Positions 24,627 through 32,096 of a stretch of DNA of 32,096 nt are shown piece after piece. Source of the DNA: JADHLN01 sp965658435 (GTDB lineage: Bacteria; Pseudomonadota; Alphaproteobacteria; Rickettsiales; JABIRX01). The translations under genes and the position numbers were made by a program. The notes under the pieces were generated by a model. The model was not told the DNA's origin. It saw nothing but the letters and a program-made list of their open reading frames with translations, and did no database searches. The stretch's first letter is position 1, and the number at the start of each line of letters is the position of its first letter. The stretch lies in contig CBFHSE010000015.1 of the NCBI GenBank assembly GCA_965658435.1, positions 1-32,096 on the forward strand, written 5' to 3'.

Positions 24627-25911
24627 AAATATCAAAATTAATAAATTAGAAGATTTAAACTCTTATTCATTATCAAGAGATAAATCAAATATAGAATTAG
24701 CAAATTATGTTGCTGATATTATAACTGATGTTAGAAATAATGGTAGTAAGGCATTATTTAAATATACTAAAAAATTTGATAATTTAGAGATAAATGAAAA
24801 TAATTGTTTTTTTACAAAATCTGATTTTCTAAATTCTTATAACAAGATATCAGATAATTTAAGAGAATCTTTGCATTTTGCCCATGAGAGAATTGTTTCA
24901 TATAATAAAAAGCAATTACCCAATGATTATACCTATAATGATCAATTTATAACAGAATTAGGTTGGAAGTATTATCCTTTATGTTCAGCTGCAATGTATG
25001 TTCCTGGTGGTTTAGCATCATATCCTAGCTCTTTATTAATGACGGCTACGATTGCAAAAATAGCTGGTGTAAAAAATATTGTAACTGTTATGCCATGCCC
25101 TAATGGTGAATATAATGATTCTGTTCTTGCAGCCGCTCATATAATTGGAATTGATAAAATATATAAATTTGGTGGTGCACAAATTATTGCTGCTTTGGCT
25201 TATGGTAACAATGTTATTCCAAAGGTTGATAAAATTGTTGGTCCTGGAAATGCGTATGTTGCAGAGGCTAAACGTCAGGTTTATGGTAAGGTTGGCATTG
25301 ATATAATTGCTGGACCTTCGGAAATATTAATTATTGCCGATGAATCTGCTAACCCTGAATATATTGCATATGATTTACTCTCTCAAGCAGAACATGATTC
25401 TAATGCAGCTGCATATTTAATAACAGACTCTGAATTATTAGCTAATAATGTGAGAGATAAAATTCAGCAAATTCTTCCTTCGCTATCAAGAAAGGATATT
25501 GCAATATCTGCAATTAATAATAACTCATATATATTTATGGTAACTGACCTTAAATCTATCGGAATAGAGATTGCTAATTATATTGCACCTGAACATTTAG
25601 AATTAATGACTAAAGATAATGATTTTTTTATTGAAAATATATCTAATGCTGGAGCTATTTTTATTGGAGATTATTCTACTGAGCCAATAGGAGATTATAT
25701 AGCAGGCCCAAGCCATGTTTTACCTACATCTGGAGCTGGAAGATATTCATCTGGATTATCGGTTTTTGATTTTCTTAAAAAAGCTTCTATAATCAATGTT
25801 TCTAAGAATACATATAATGATTTTGCTGTTCATGCAGTAAATATTGCAGAATCTGAGGGCCTTGATTGTCATGCTAGGGCTTGCTTAGCAAGAATTAAAT
25901 CTGATAAATAA
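24619..25911 (+). CDS. hisD: histidinol dehydrogenase
   Basis: This 430-residue zinc-dependent, NAD-linked enzyme carries out the last two oxidations of histidine synthesis. KIVGPGNAYVAEAKRQVYG, the IAGPSEILIIAD stretch, SQAEHDSNA and the PEHLELM motif carry the NAD-, zinc- and histidinol-binding residues. GPSHVLPTSGAGRYSSGLSV near the C-terminus is also diagnostic. The length is standard. It overlaps hisG at its start, and truB begins seven bases after its stop, so the his pair leads straight into the truB-rpsO-pnp run. Confidence 0.97.
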   Translation: MIKNIKINKLEDLNSYSLSRDKSNIELANYVADIITDVRNNGSKALFKYTKKFDNLEINENNCFFTKSDFLNSYNKISDNLRESLHFAHERIVSYNKKQLPNDYTYNDQFITELGWKYYPLCSAAMYVPGGLASYPSSLLMTATIAKIAGVKNIVTVMPCPNGEYNDSVLAAAHIIGIDKIYKFGGAQIIAALAYGNNVIPKVDKIVGPGNAYVAEAKRQVYGKVGIDIIAGPSEILIIADESANPEYIAYDLLSQAEHDSNAAAYLITDSELLANNVRDKIQQILPSLSRKDIAISAINNNSYIFMVTDLKSIGIEIANYIAPEHLELMTKDNDFFIENISNAGAIFIGDYSTEPIGDYIAGPSHVLPTSGAGRYSSGLSVFDFLKKASIINVSKNTYNDFAVHAVNIAESEGLDCHARACLARIKSDK

Positions 25912-25918
25912 TAATATA

Positions 25919-26785
25919 ATGAATGGTTTTTTATTAGTTGATAAGCAAACTAATTGCACATCATTTGATGTTGTTGCTAAAGTAAGAAATTTAACTAAAG
26001 TTAAAACTGGTCACTTAGGAACTCTTGATCCAAAAGCTTCTGGTGTTTTGGTTCTAGCTTTAGGCAAAGCTACTAGGTTAATTGAGTATTTATCCAATGA
26101 TTATAAATCATATATATTTGATATTAAATGGGGGAAATCAACAGATAGTCATGATGCTGATGGTAATGTAACATATGAAAATGGTAAAATACCTGACTTA
26201 CAAATATTAAATAATTTAATTAAGAATTATAAAGGTAGTATAATTCAATATCCTCCTAAATATTCTGCATTAAAAATTAATGGCAAAAGAGCGTATAACT
26301 TAGCTAGAAATAATATTGAGTTTGAGTTAAAAGCTAGAAGAATGCATGTATATGATATTACCATTTTGCTTCATGATAAAAATTTTACTAGATTCAAAAT
26401 TAAGGTAAGCAAAGGTTTTTATGTTAGATCACTTGCTAGAGATATAGTTGCTGATCTTAAATTAGCAGGTCATGTTAGTTACATAAGAAGAACTGATGTT
26501 GGTAATTTTGAAAATTTTACTCTTTTAAATAGTGATAAAATCTTTGAATCTAAAGATTCAAAGCTCCTATCAAAATATTTTCATCATATTAATGATATTT
26601 ATCTAAAAAATAATTTCTATCTTGCAGAAAAATATAGAAAAATTATTACAAATGGTTGTGCTATTAATATAAATAATTTGCCTTTTAGAGAAGAAGGTAT
26701 TATAAGCCTAAGACTTGGAAAACAGCTTGCTGCTATATCAATATATAGCAATAACAGGTTAACTATAAAAAAAATGTTTATTTAA
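25919..26785 (+). CDS. truB: tRNA pseudouridine-55 synthase
   Basis: This 288-residue enzyme makes pseudouridine 55 in the T loop of tRNAs. GFLLVDKQTNCTSFDVV is the usual start, and the catalytic Asp37 lies in GHLGTLDPKASGVLVL. PPKYSALKINGKRAYNLAR and GFYVRSLARDI are further family motifs. It precedes rpsO by four bases. In many bacteria rbfA lies before truB; here hisD does. Confidence 0.95.
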   Translation: MNGFLLVDKQTNCTSFDVVAKVRNLTKVKTGHLGTLDPKASGVLVLALGKATRLIEYLSNDYKSYIFDIKWGKSTDSHDADGNVTYENGKIPDLQILNNLIKNYKGSIIQYPPKYSALKINGKRAYNLARNNIEFELKARRMHVYDITILLHDKNFTRFKIKVSKGFYVRSLARDIVADLKLAGHVSYIRRTDVGNFENFTLLNSDKIFESKDSKLLSKYFHHINDIYLKNNFYLAEKYRKIITNGCAININNLPFREEGIISLRLGKQLAAISIYSNNRLTIKKMFI

Positions 26786-26789
26786 ATTT

Positions 26790-27059
26790 ATGTCAATAGG
26801 AAAAGCTTTAAAACAAGAAGTAATTAAAAAATTTGCTAAGAGCAAGGATGATACTGGATCAGCAGAAGTCCAATGTGCGATATTAACAAATAGAATTAGC
26901 GCATTAACTGAGCACTTAAAAACTCATAAGAAAGATTATCACTCAAGAAGAGGTTTGTTGATACTTATAGGTCAGAGAAAGAGGCTTCTTGCTTATCTTC
27001 GTAATAAAAGTAATGAAAGATATGCATCATTAATTAAGAAATTAGGAATAAGAAAATAA
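26790..27059 (+). CDS. rpsO: 30S ribosomal protein S15
   Basis: This 89-residue primary 16S rRNA-binding protein matches S15 end to end. TGSAEVQCAILTNRISALTEHL and HSRRGLLILIGQRKRLLAYL are the RNA-binding helices. Length is exactly the family norm. It lies between truB and pnp with gaps of four and three bases. In E. coli S15 represses its own message through an rpsO leader; with only four bases after truB, that control would have to use truB sequence, and I see no leader. Confidence 0.98.
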   Translation: MSIGKALKQEVIKKFAKSKDDTGSAEVQCAILTNRISALTEHLKTHKKDYHSRRGLLILIGQRKRLLAYLRNKSNERYASLIKKLGIRK

Positions 27060-27062
27060 TAT

Positions 27063-29306
27063 ATGTTCAAAATAGTAAAAAAAGAGTTAGATTGGGGTGG
27101 TAGAAAATTAACATTAGAAACGGGGAGATTTGCTAGGCAAGCTAATGCATCAGTTCTAGTAACATATGGTGAAACTTCTGTTTTATGTTGCGTAACCGCA
27201 GAAAGAAATCCAAAAGAAGGGATCGACTTCTTTCCCTTGACCGTTAATTATATCGAAAAAACATATTCTGCTGGTAAAATACCAGGTGGATTCTTTAAAA
27301 GAGAAGGTAAACTCTCTGAGAAAGAGACTCTTACATCAAGGCTTATAGATAGACCATTAAGACCTATGTTTGATGAAAATTATAAGAATGAAACTCAAAT
27401 TGTATGTACTGTTCTATCATATGATAAGGAAAATGATGCAGATATACCAGCTTTAATTGGTGCTAGTGCAGCACTATCAATATCTGAGATACCTTTCAAT
27501 GATCCTATAGGTGCAGCTAAAATAGCATTTATTAACGATGAATTTATATTAAATCCTACATTTGATGAATTAACAGAATCTCAATTAGATCTAACTGTTG
27601 CTGCAACTGATGACTCAATATTAATGGTTGAATCTGAGGCGGATAATTTACCATCAGATGTAATGCTAGAAGCCTTGAGTTTTTCTCAGGATTCAATTAA
27701 GCCAGTTGTAAAATTAATCAATGAATTAGTTGCAGATGTCGGTTTAAATAAATGGGTTTTTGAATCTAGTCATGATGATAAATTATTTTCTACAATTTAT
27801 AGCAAATATAAAGAAAGCTTCCAAAAGGCTTTTTCAGTAAAAGATAAACTTGCTCGTAAAGACGAGGTTTCCCAAGTTTCTTCTAAAATCATAGATGAAT
27901 ATGTAAATGAAGAAAATGAATTAGAAATATCTTCTTATATTAAAAAAATAGAGAAGGATATTGTAAGAGACATGGTTTTTAATGATAAAAGAATAGATGG
28001 TAGAAAATTAGATGAAGTTAGACAAATAGATTGCCAAATTGATTTGTTTTCTAGAGTTCATGGTTCTGCATTATTTACAAGAGGTGAAACTCAATCACTA
28101 GCTGTTGTAACTCTTGGTTCTGAAGATGATGAACAGCTTATTGATAGCCTTGAAGGCTCTAGTAAGGAAAGATTTATGCTTCATTATAATTTTCCTCCAT
28201 TTTCAGTTGGTGAAGTTGGAATGTTAAGAGCCCCAGGCAGAAGAGAAATAGGGCATGGTAAGCTGGCTAAAAAATCTTTAAATGCTGTTTTACCAAGCTT
28301 TGAAGAATTTCCTTATTCTATAAGACTAGTTTCAGAAATCTTTGAATCTAATGGTTCTTCGTCAATGGCAAGTGTTTGTGCTGGATCTATGTCACTTATG
28401 GCATCTGGTGTACCTATCAAGGATTCTGTTTCAGGAATTGCTATGGGTCTTGTTAAAGATGGTGATAAATATAAAATTTTATCTGATATTATGGGTGATG
28501 AAGATCATCTAGGTGATATGGATTTTAAAGTTGCAGGCACTAAAACTGGTATAACTGCCCTTCAAATGGATATTAAGATCAAAGGAATAACATTTGAGAT
28601 ATTCTCTAATGCTATAAAGCAAGCTGAGGATGGTAGGCTTCATATTTTATCTGAAATGAGTAAAGCTATATCAGAACCTTCTAAAACTCTTGGTCAATAT
28701 GTTCCGATTATGGAAGTGATTAAAATTAAAGAGGATAAAATTAGAGATGTTATAGGTCAAGGAGGTAAGGTAATTAGAAAAATATGTGAGGATAGTAATT
28801 GCAAAATATCAATTGAAGATAGTGGTGAAGTAAAAATTTGTGCTCCTGATCAAGATTCATTTATTAAGGCAGAAGAAATAATAAAATCTATTGTTGCAGA
28901 ACCTGAAATTGGAAAATCATATGATGGAACTGTACAAAAAATAACTGATTATGGTGCATTTGTCGGATTTCTTAATAATGCATCAGGCTTAATACATATT
29001 AGTGAATTTTCTGAAAATAGGATAAATAACTTAGAGAAATTTATTTCTGTAGGAGATCCAATAAACTTCAAAATTATTGGTAAAGAAAGAGATAAGCTAA
29101 GATTAAGCTATAAAACTGTTAATGGTAATATTGATGGTGATTTAGAAGATAATGATTCTCTAAATAATGAGAGTTCTGAAAAAAAATCACATAATAAAGA
29201 TAAGAGAAAAAAAGGAGGTGACAGAAATTCCTCAAATAAAGATAAAAAAACTGATAATTCTAAGGAGAAATCTGAGAAAAAAAAGAAAAAAGGCTTTTTT
29301 TGGTAA
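27063..29306 (+). CDS. pnp: polyribonucleotide nucleotidyltransferase (PNPase)
   Basis: This 747-residue phosphorolytic 3'-5' exoribonuclease has a first RNase PH domain (about 5-145), an all-helical linker (about 235-310), and a catalytic second RNase PH domain (about 320-545). A KH domain with GQGGKVIRKI (about 550-615) and an S1 domain (about 620-690) follow. GKIPGGFFKREGKLSEKETL is a hallmark. The final 50 residues form a long Lys/Ser/Asp tail ending in GFFW, which in alphaproteobacterial PNPases can contact RNase E. It follows rpsO by three bases and precedes gcvT by four, an unusual functional join. Confidence 0.97.
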   Translation: MFKIVKKELDWGGRKLTLETGRFARQANASVLVTYGETSVLCCVTAERNPKEGIDFFPLTVNYIEKTYSAGKIPGGFFKREGKLSEKETLTSRLIDRPLRPMFDENYKNETQIVCTVLSYDKENDADIPALIGASAALSISEIPFNDPIGAAKIAFINDEFILNPTFDELTESQLDLTVAATDDSILMVESEADNLPSDVMLEALSFSQDSIKPVVKLINELVADVGLNKWVFESSHDDKLFSTIYSKYKESFQKAFSVKDKLARKDEVSQVSSKIIDEYVNEENELEISSYIKKIEKDIVRDMVFNDKRIDGRKLDEVRQIDCQIDLFSRVHGSALFTRGETQSLAVVTLGSEDDEQLIDSLEGSSKERFMLHYNFPPFSVGEVGMLRAPGRREIGHGKLAKKSLNAVLPSFEEFPYSIRLVSEIFESNGSSSMASVCAGSMSLMASGVPIKDSVSGIAMGLVKDGDKYKILSDIMGDEDHLGDMDFKVAGTKTGITALQMDIKIKGITFEIFSNAIKQAEDGRLHILSEMSKAISEPSKTLGQYVPIMEVIKIKEDKIRDVIGQGGKVIRKICEDSNCKISIEDSGEVKICAPDQDSFIKAEEIIKSIVAEPEIGKSYDGTVQKITDYGAFVGFLNNASGLIHISEFSENRINNLEKFISVGDPINFKIIGKERDKLRLSYKTVNGNIDGDLEDNDSLNNESSEKKSHNKDKRKKGGDRNSSNKDKKTDNSKEKSEKKKKKGFFW

Positions 29307-29310
29307 TTAG

Positions 29311-30390
29311 ATGAAGAAAACATCACTTTATCAGCTTCATATAGATAATAATGCTAAGTTAGTTCCTTTTGCTGGCTATTATATGCCCCTTCAATATAAG
29401 GATGGTATAATTAAAGAACATTTATGGGTTAGATCTAATTGTGGTTTATTTGATGTTTCTCATATGGGTCAATTTCTTGTTAGCGGTTCTCGTGTTTCGG
29501 AATTATTTTCATATTTAACACCAACTAATTTTAAGAATGTTAGTAATTTATCTTGCAAATACACTGTATTAACTGATGATAATTCATGTGTTATAGATGA
29601 TGTAATTATTTCTAAAATATCTTCAGATCTTTTTTATATAGTTGTAAATGCTTCTAGAAAAGAGATTGACTTAGAATGGATTAGTAAATTTGCTAGTGAT
29701 TATGATTGCGCTATTCAGTCATTAACTAATCATTCATTAATAGCAATTCAGGGTGTTAATTCTTCTAATATATTATCTAATATTTTAAATATTGATCTAT
29801 CAAGCTTAAAATATATGTCACTTGGTTATTTTGATTATAAAAATATTAAATTATTAATTTCTAGAACTGGATATACAGGTGAGGATGGATTTGAAATTTC
29901 AATTCCCAATGATCATGTTTTAGAATTATGCAAATTATTATTAAGTAATGTTAATGTTAAGTTAATAGGTCTTGGCGCAAGAGACAGTTTAAGACTTGAA
30001 ATGGGATACCCATTATATGGTAATGAGTTAAGTCAAGATATTAATTTAGCAGAATCGTCATTATCATGGATAATATCAAAAAATAATAATTTTCTTGGTT
30101 CTGATAATTTCATAACAAATGTAAAGAAAAAGAGAGTATCCTTTAAATTAATTGATAAGGGTATAGCCAGGGATAATATGCCTATCTTTAATATGGATAA
30201 AAATAAAATTGGTTATGTTACAAGTGCAGGTTATTCTCCATCATTGTTATGTTCTATTGGACAGGCCTATATAGAAAATGAGTATTGTACTATAGATAAT
30301 GAGATATTTATTAAAGTTAGGGATAGTTTTAAAAAAGCTATTATCACTAAATTAGCTTTATTTAATCCAAAGTTAAAAAAAGCTTCCTAG
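29311..30390 (+). CDS. gcvT: glycine cleavage system T protein (aminomethyltransferase)
   Basis: This 359-residue protein transfers the methylene group from aminomethyl-lipoyl GcvH to tetrahydrofolate, releasing ammonia. HIDNNAKLVPFAGYYMPLQY, LFDVSHMGQFLVSG and SRTGYTGEDGFEI are typical, and LGARDSLRLEMGYPLYG marks the folate site. Unlike the related YgfZ protein earlier in the window, it has the full GcvT length and no KGCYxGQE motif. It starts four bases after pnp and is followed by gcvH and gcvPA in pathway order. Confidence 0.96.
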   Translation: MKKTSLYQLHIDNNAKLVPFAGYYMPLQYKDGIIKEHLWVRSNCGLFDVSHMGQFLVSGSRVSELFSYLTPTNFKNVSNLSCKYTVLTDDNSCVIDDVIISKISSDLFYIVVNASRKEIDLEWISKFASDYDCAIQSLTNHSLIAIQGVNSSNILSNILNIDLSSLKYMSLGYFDYKNIKLLISRTGYTGEDGFEISIPNDHVLELCKLLLSNVNVKLIGLGARDSLRLEMGYPLYGNELSQDINLAESSLSWIISKNNNFLGSDNFITNVKKKRVSFKLIDKGIARDNMPIFNMDKNKIGYVTSAGYSPSLLCSIGQAYIENEYCTIDNEIFIKVRDSFKKAIITKLALFNPKLKKAS

Positions 30391-30403
30391 TTTTAAAAAA
30401 CTA
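30388..30403 (+). terminator. weak AT hairpin after gcvT
   Basis: TAGTTT (30388-30393) and AAACTA (30398-30403) can pair around the loop TAAA at the gcvT stop codon. The stem has six pairs with one G-C and no downstream T run, so it is more likely a weak attenuating or processing structure than a real terminator. Confidence 0.15.
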
Positions 30404-30439
30404 TATATAAGGATTAATTATTTTTATTTATATTAGATT

Positions 30440-30844
30440 ATGACAGAAAAAAACAATATACCTGATAATTATAGATTTACTAAAGATCATGAGTGGGTAA
30501 TAAGAGATGCTCAAAATGATAATATCGTTATTATTGGAATAAGTGATCATGCTCAATCTTCTATGGGTGATATTGTCCATGTAGAATTGCCAGATGAAGG
30601 TGAAAAATTTGAAGTTGGTGATGAAGTTGCCGTTGTTGAGTCTGCAAAATCTGCAAGTGAGGTTTATGCACCAGTCACTGGTAACATCATCGAAGTAAAT
30701 GATCATCTTGATTCTCATCCTGAAGCTATTAATGAGGATCCATATAATGAAGGTTGGTTATTTAAAATTGAACTTGATGACCCAGACCAATTAGATGATT
30801 TATTAAGTTCAGATGGTTATAATTCTTATTTGGAAGATGAATAA
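30440..30844 (+). CDS. gcvH: glycine cleavage system H protein
   Basis: This 134-residue lipoyl carrier shuttles the aminomethyl group between the P, T and L proteins. YRFTKDHEWV opens the domain, and the lipoyl-accepting Lys70 sits in VVESAKSASEVYAPVTG. GWLFKIEL and the acidic end are typical. The gene is complete. It lies 49 bases after gcvT and 15 bases before gcvPA. Lipoylation enzymes and the L protein (dihydrolipoyl dehydrogenase) must be encoded elsewhere. Confidence 0.97.
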   Translation: MTEKNNIPDNYRFTKDHEWVIRDAQNDNIVIIGISDHAQSSMGDIVHVELPDEGEKFEVGDEVAVVESAKSASEVYAPVTGNIIEVNDHLDSHPEAINEDPYNEGWLFKIELDDPDQLDDLLSSDGYNSYLEDE

Positions 30845-30859
30845 TATATTGTAAATTAA

Positions 30860-32096
30860 ATGCGATACCTAGCTCATAGTAACAGAGATAGAAAAGAAAT
30901 GCTTAAATCAATTGGCGTAGAATCAATTGATGATTTATATAGCGATGTTCCTAATAATATTAACTCTAGTTTTTCATTACCTGATGGTCTAGTTGAGCAT
31001 AAGGTATTTGATTTTTTTAAGTCATTATCTGATAAAAATATTTCTGCATCTGACACAGATTTCTTTCTTGGTGGAGGTTGCTATAGGCATCATATTCCTG
31101 CATCTGTTGATCATATTATTCAAAGAGCAGAATTCTTAACATCTTACACACCTTATCAGCCTGAAATTTCACAAGGTACTTTGACATGTATTTTTGAATA
31201 TCAAAGCTTAATTTGCGAATTAACAGGAATGGATGTTTCAAATGCTTCATTATATGATGGCGCAACTTCTTTAGTTGAAGCTGTTTTAATGTCTAAACGA
31301 ATTAAAAAGAAGGATAGAGTTTTTATAGCAAATAAAATTAATCCTGATTACCAAAATGTTTTAGAGTCATATATTGGTAAAGTAAATATTTCAGTAGATA
31401 AAGATGATATTGATAATATATCAGCGATTATTTTACAGACCCCTGATTTTTATGGTTCACCTGCTATTATTGATGAATATAAGAAAATTTGTTCTGAAAT
31501 TGGAGCTTTATTAATTATTGTAAACACAGAGATATTAGCATTTGGCTTAATAAAACCTCCAAAGGAAGCTGATATAGTTGTTGGAGATGCTCAATCTTTA
31601 GGTGTAGGAATGAATTTTGGTGGTCCACATCTAGGTTATTTTGCATGTAAAAAACAATATCTTAGGCAGATTCCTGGTAGAATATGTGGGTTAACTAAGG
31701 ATAAGGATGGTAAGGATGGTTTTGTACTTACTTTAAATGCTAGGGAACAGCATATTAGAAGGGCAAAAGCAACTTCTAATATATGCTCAAATCAAGGATT
31801 GAATATGGTTGCATTTACAATTCATTTAGCTCTCTTAGGAAAGTCTGGTTTTACTAAACTTGCAAAGCTAAATCACTATAGAGCTCAATTATTATTTAGG
31901 AAATTATCATCCATTAAAAATATAAGAGTAATTAATAAATCATTCTTTAATGAATTTGTTATAGAATTACCATGTAAAGCAAGTGTTTTTTTAGATAAAA
32001 TGCTAGAAGTAAATATTATGGCAGGTATAGAAGTTTCGGATAATAAGGTTCTAGTTACTGTTACAGAATTAAATAATATTCATTCAATTGATAATT
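30860..32096 (+). CDS. gcvPA: glycine dehydrogenase (decarboxylating) subunit 1, 3' end outside window
   Basis: An open frame from ATG 30860 runs uninterrupted for 412 codons to the window edge. The start MRYLAHSNRDRKEMLKSIGV and FLGGGCYRHHIPASVDHI, TPYQPEISQGTLTCIFEYQS and GMDVSNASLYDGATS are hallmarks of the N-terminal glycine decarboxylase subunit. The start lies close to the first conserved motif, as in the split two-gene form (gcvPA/gcvPB). About 30-40 residues are missing at the C-terminus. The PLP lysine is expected in the second subunit, probably encoded just outside. With gcvT and gcvH it forms the glycine cleavage operon. Confidence 0.95.
   Translation, partial: MRYLAHSNRDRKEMLKSIGVESIDDLYSDVPNNINSSFSLPDGLVEHKVFDFFKSLSDKNISASDTDFFLGGGCYRHHIPASVDHIIQRAEFLTSYTPYQPEISQGTLTCIFEYQSLICELTGMDVSNASLYDGATSLVEAVLMSKRIKKKDRVFIANKINPDYQNVLESYIGKVNISVDKDDIDNISAIILQTPDFYGSPAIIDEYKKICSEIGALLIIVNTEILAFGLIKPPKEADIVVGDAQSLGVGMNFGGPHLGYFACKKQYLRQIPGRICGLTKDKDGKDGFVLTLNAREQHIRRAKATSNICSNQGLNMVAFTIHLALLGKSGFTKLAKLNHYRAQLLFRKLSSIKNIRVINKSFFNEFVIELPCKASVFLDKMLEVNIMAGIEVSDNKVLVTVTELNNIHSIDN

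Noticed and set aside
29281..29303. A-run/T-run around AAAAAAGGCTTTTTTT at the pnp end as a terminator
   Set aside because: The complementary runs leave no room for a loop and the sequence is coding (Lys-Lys-Gly-Phe-Phe-Trp); gcvT starts a few bases later.
29108..29326. Phe/Ser/Leu-rich 72-codon minus-strand frame over the pnp tail
   Set aside because: It is the reverse reading of the Lys/Ser-rich PNPase tail, so its composition is fully explained.

Overview
The window is a gene-dense, very AT-rich stretch of a Gram-negative bacterial chromosome, most likely alphaproteobacterial. Four things point that way: the lapA-trpF-trpB-trpA order, the truB-rpsO-pnp cluster, a short-form HisG, and a separate N-terminal glycine decarboxylase subunit. 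Proteins are rich in Lys/Asn/Ile, intergenic gaps are tiny (none exceeds about 100 bases), and many start/stop codons overlap. TGA is used as an ordinary stop, so the code is standard. AT richness and compactness recall streamlined free-living or host-associated Alphaproteobacteria. However, trp, his and lysine/DAP biosynthesis genes are present, which is unlike classical Rickettsia. I cannot name a genus.

Layout. 1-602: the 3' end of an M16 peptidase gene, meeting two tandem tRNA-Glu genes on the minus strand. 643-4294 (minus): mgtE-mreD-mrdA, a magnesium channel coupled to cell-elongation genes. 4360-8323 (plus): ftsK, a ferredoxin/flavodoxin-NADP reductase-like gene and ygfZ. 8336-10891: an accessory-looking patch holding an unrecognised Gly/Ala-rich 141-aa protein, an AGCS sodium:amino-acid symporter, and a small ankyrin-repeat protein ending in a eukaryote-style CaaX box. 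10952-12925 (minus): dapD-dapE. 12969-15550: a zinc-ribbon membrane protein, then (minus) a soluble histidine kinase and a response regulator fused to a degenerate kinase module. 15650-17705 (minus): an OmpA-like lipoprotein, a flavin-reductase protein and ubiG. 17806-19038: lysC. 19043-22814 (minus): miaA-lapA-trpF-trpB-trpA. Then tRNA-Pro and a quinone-oxidoreductase-like gene. 23985-32096 (plus): hisG-hisD-truB-rpsO-pnp-gcvT-gcvH-gcvPA, cut by the window end.

Together the genes describe a wall-building (DAP-type peptidoglycan, PBP2, MreD), probably respiring (UbiG) cell. It makes at least part of its Trp, His and Lys/DAP, cleaves glycine for one-carbon units, and imports amino acids with sodium. 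The most unusual item is the ankyrin protein with C-terminal Cys-Ile-Ile-Ser. If exported, it could be lipidated by a eukaryotic host, which would imply contact with a eukaryote. The degenerate kinase-like output of the response regulator is the second point to examine. I saw no CRISPR array, insertion sequence, prophage or attachment site.
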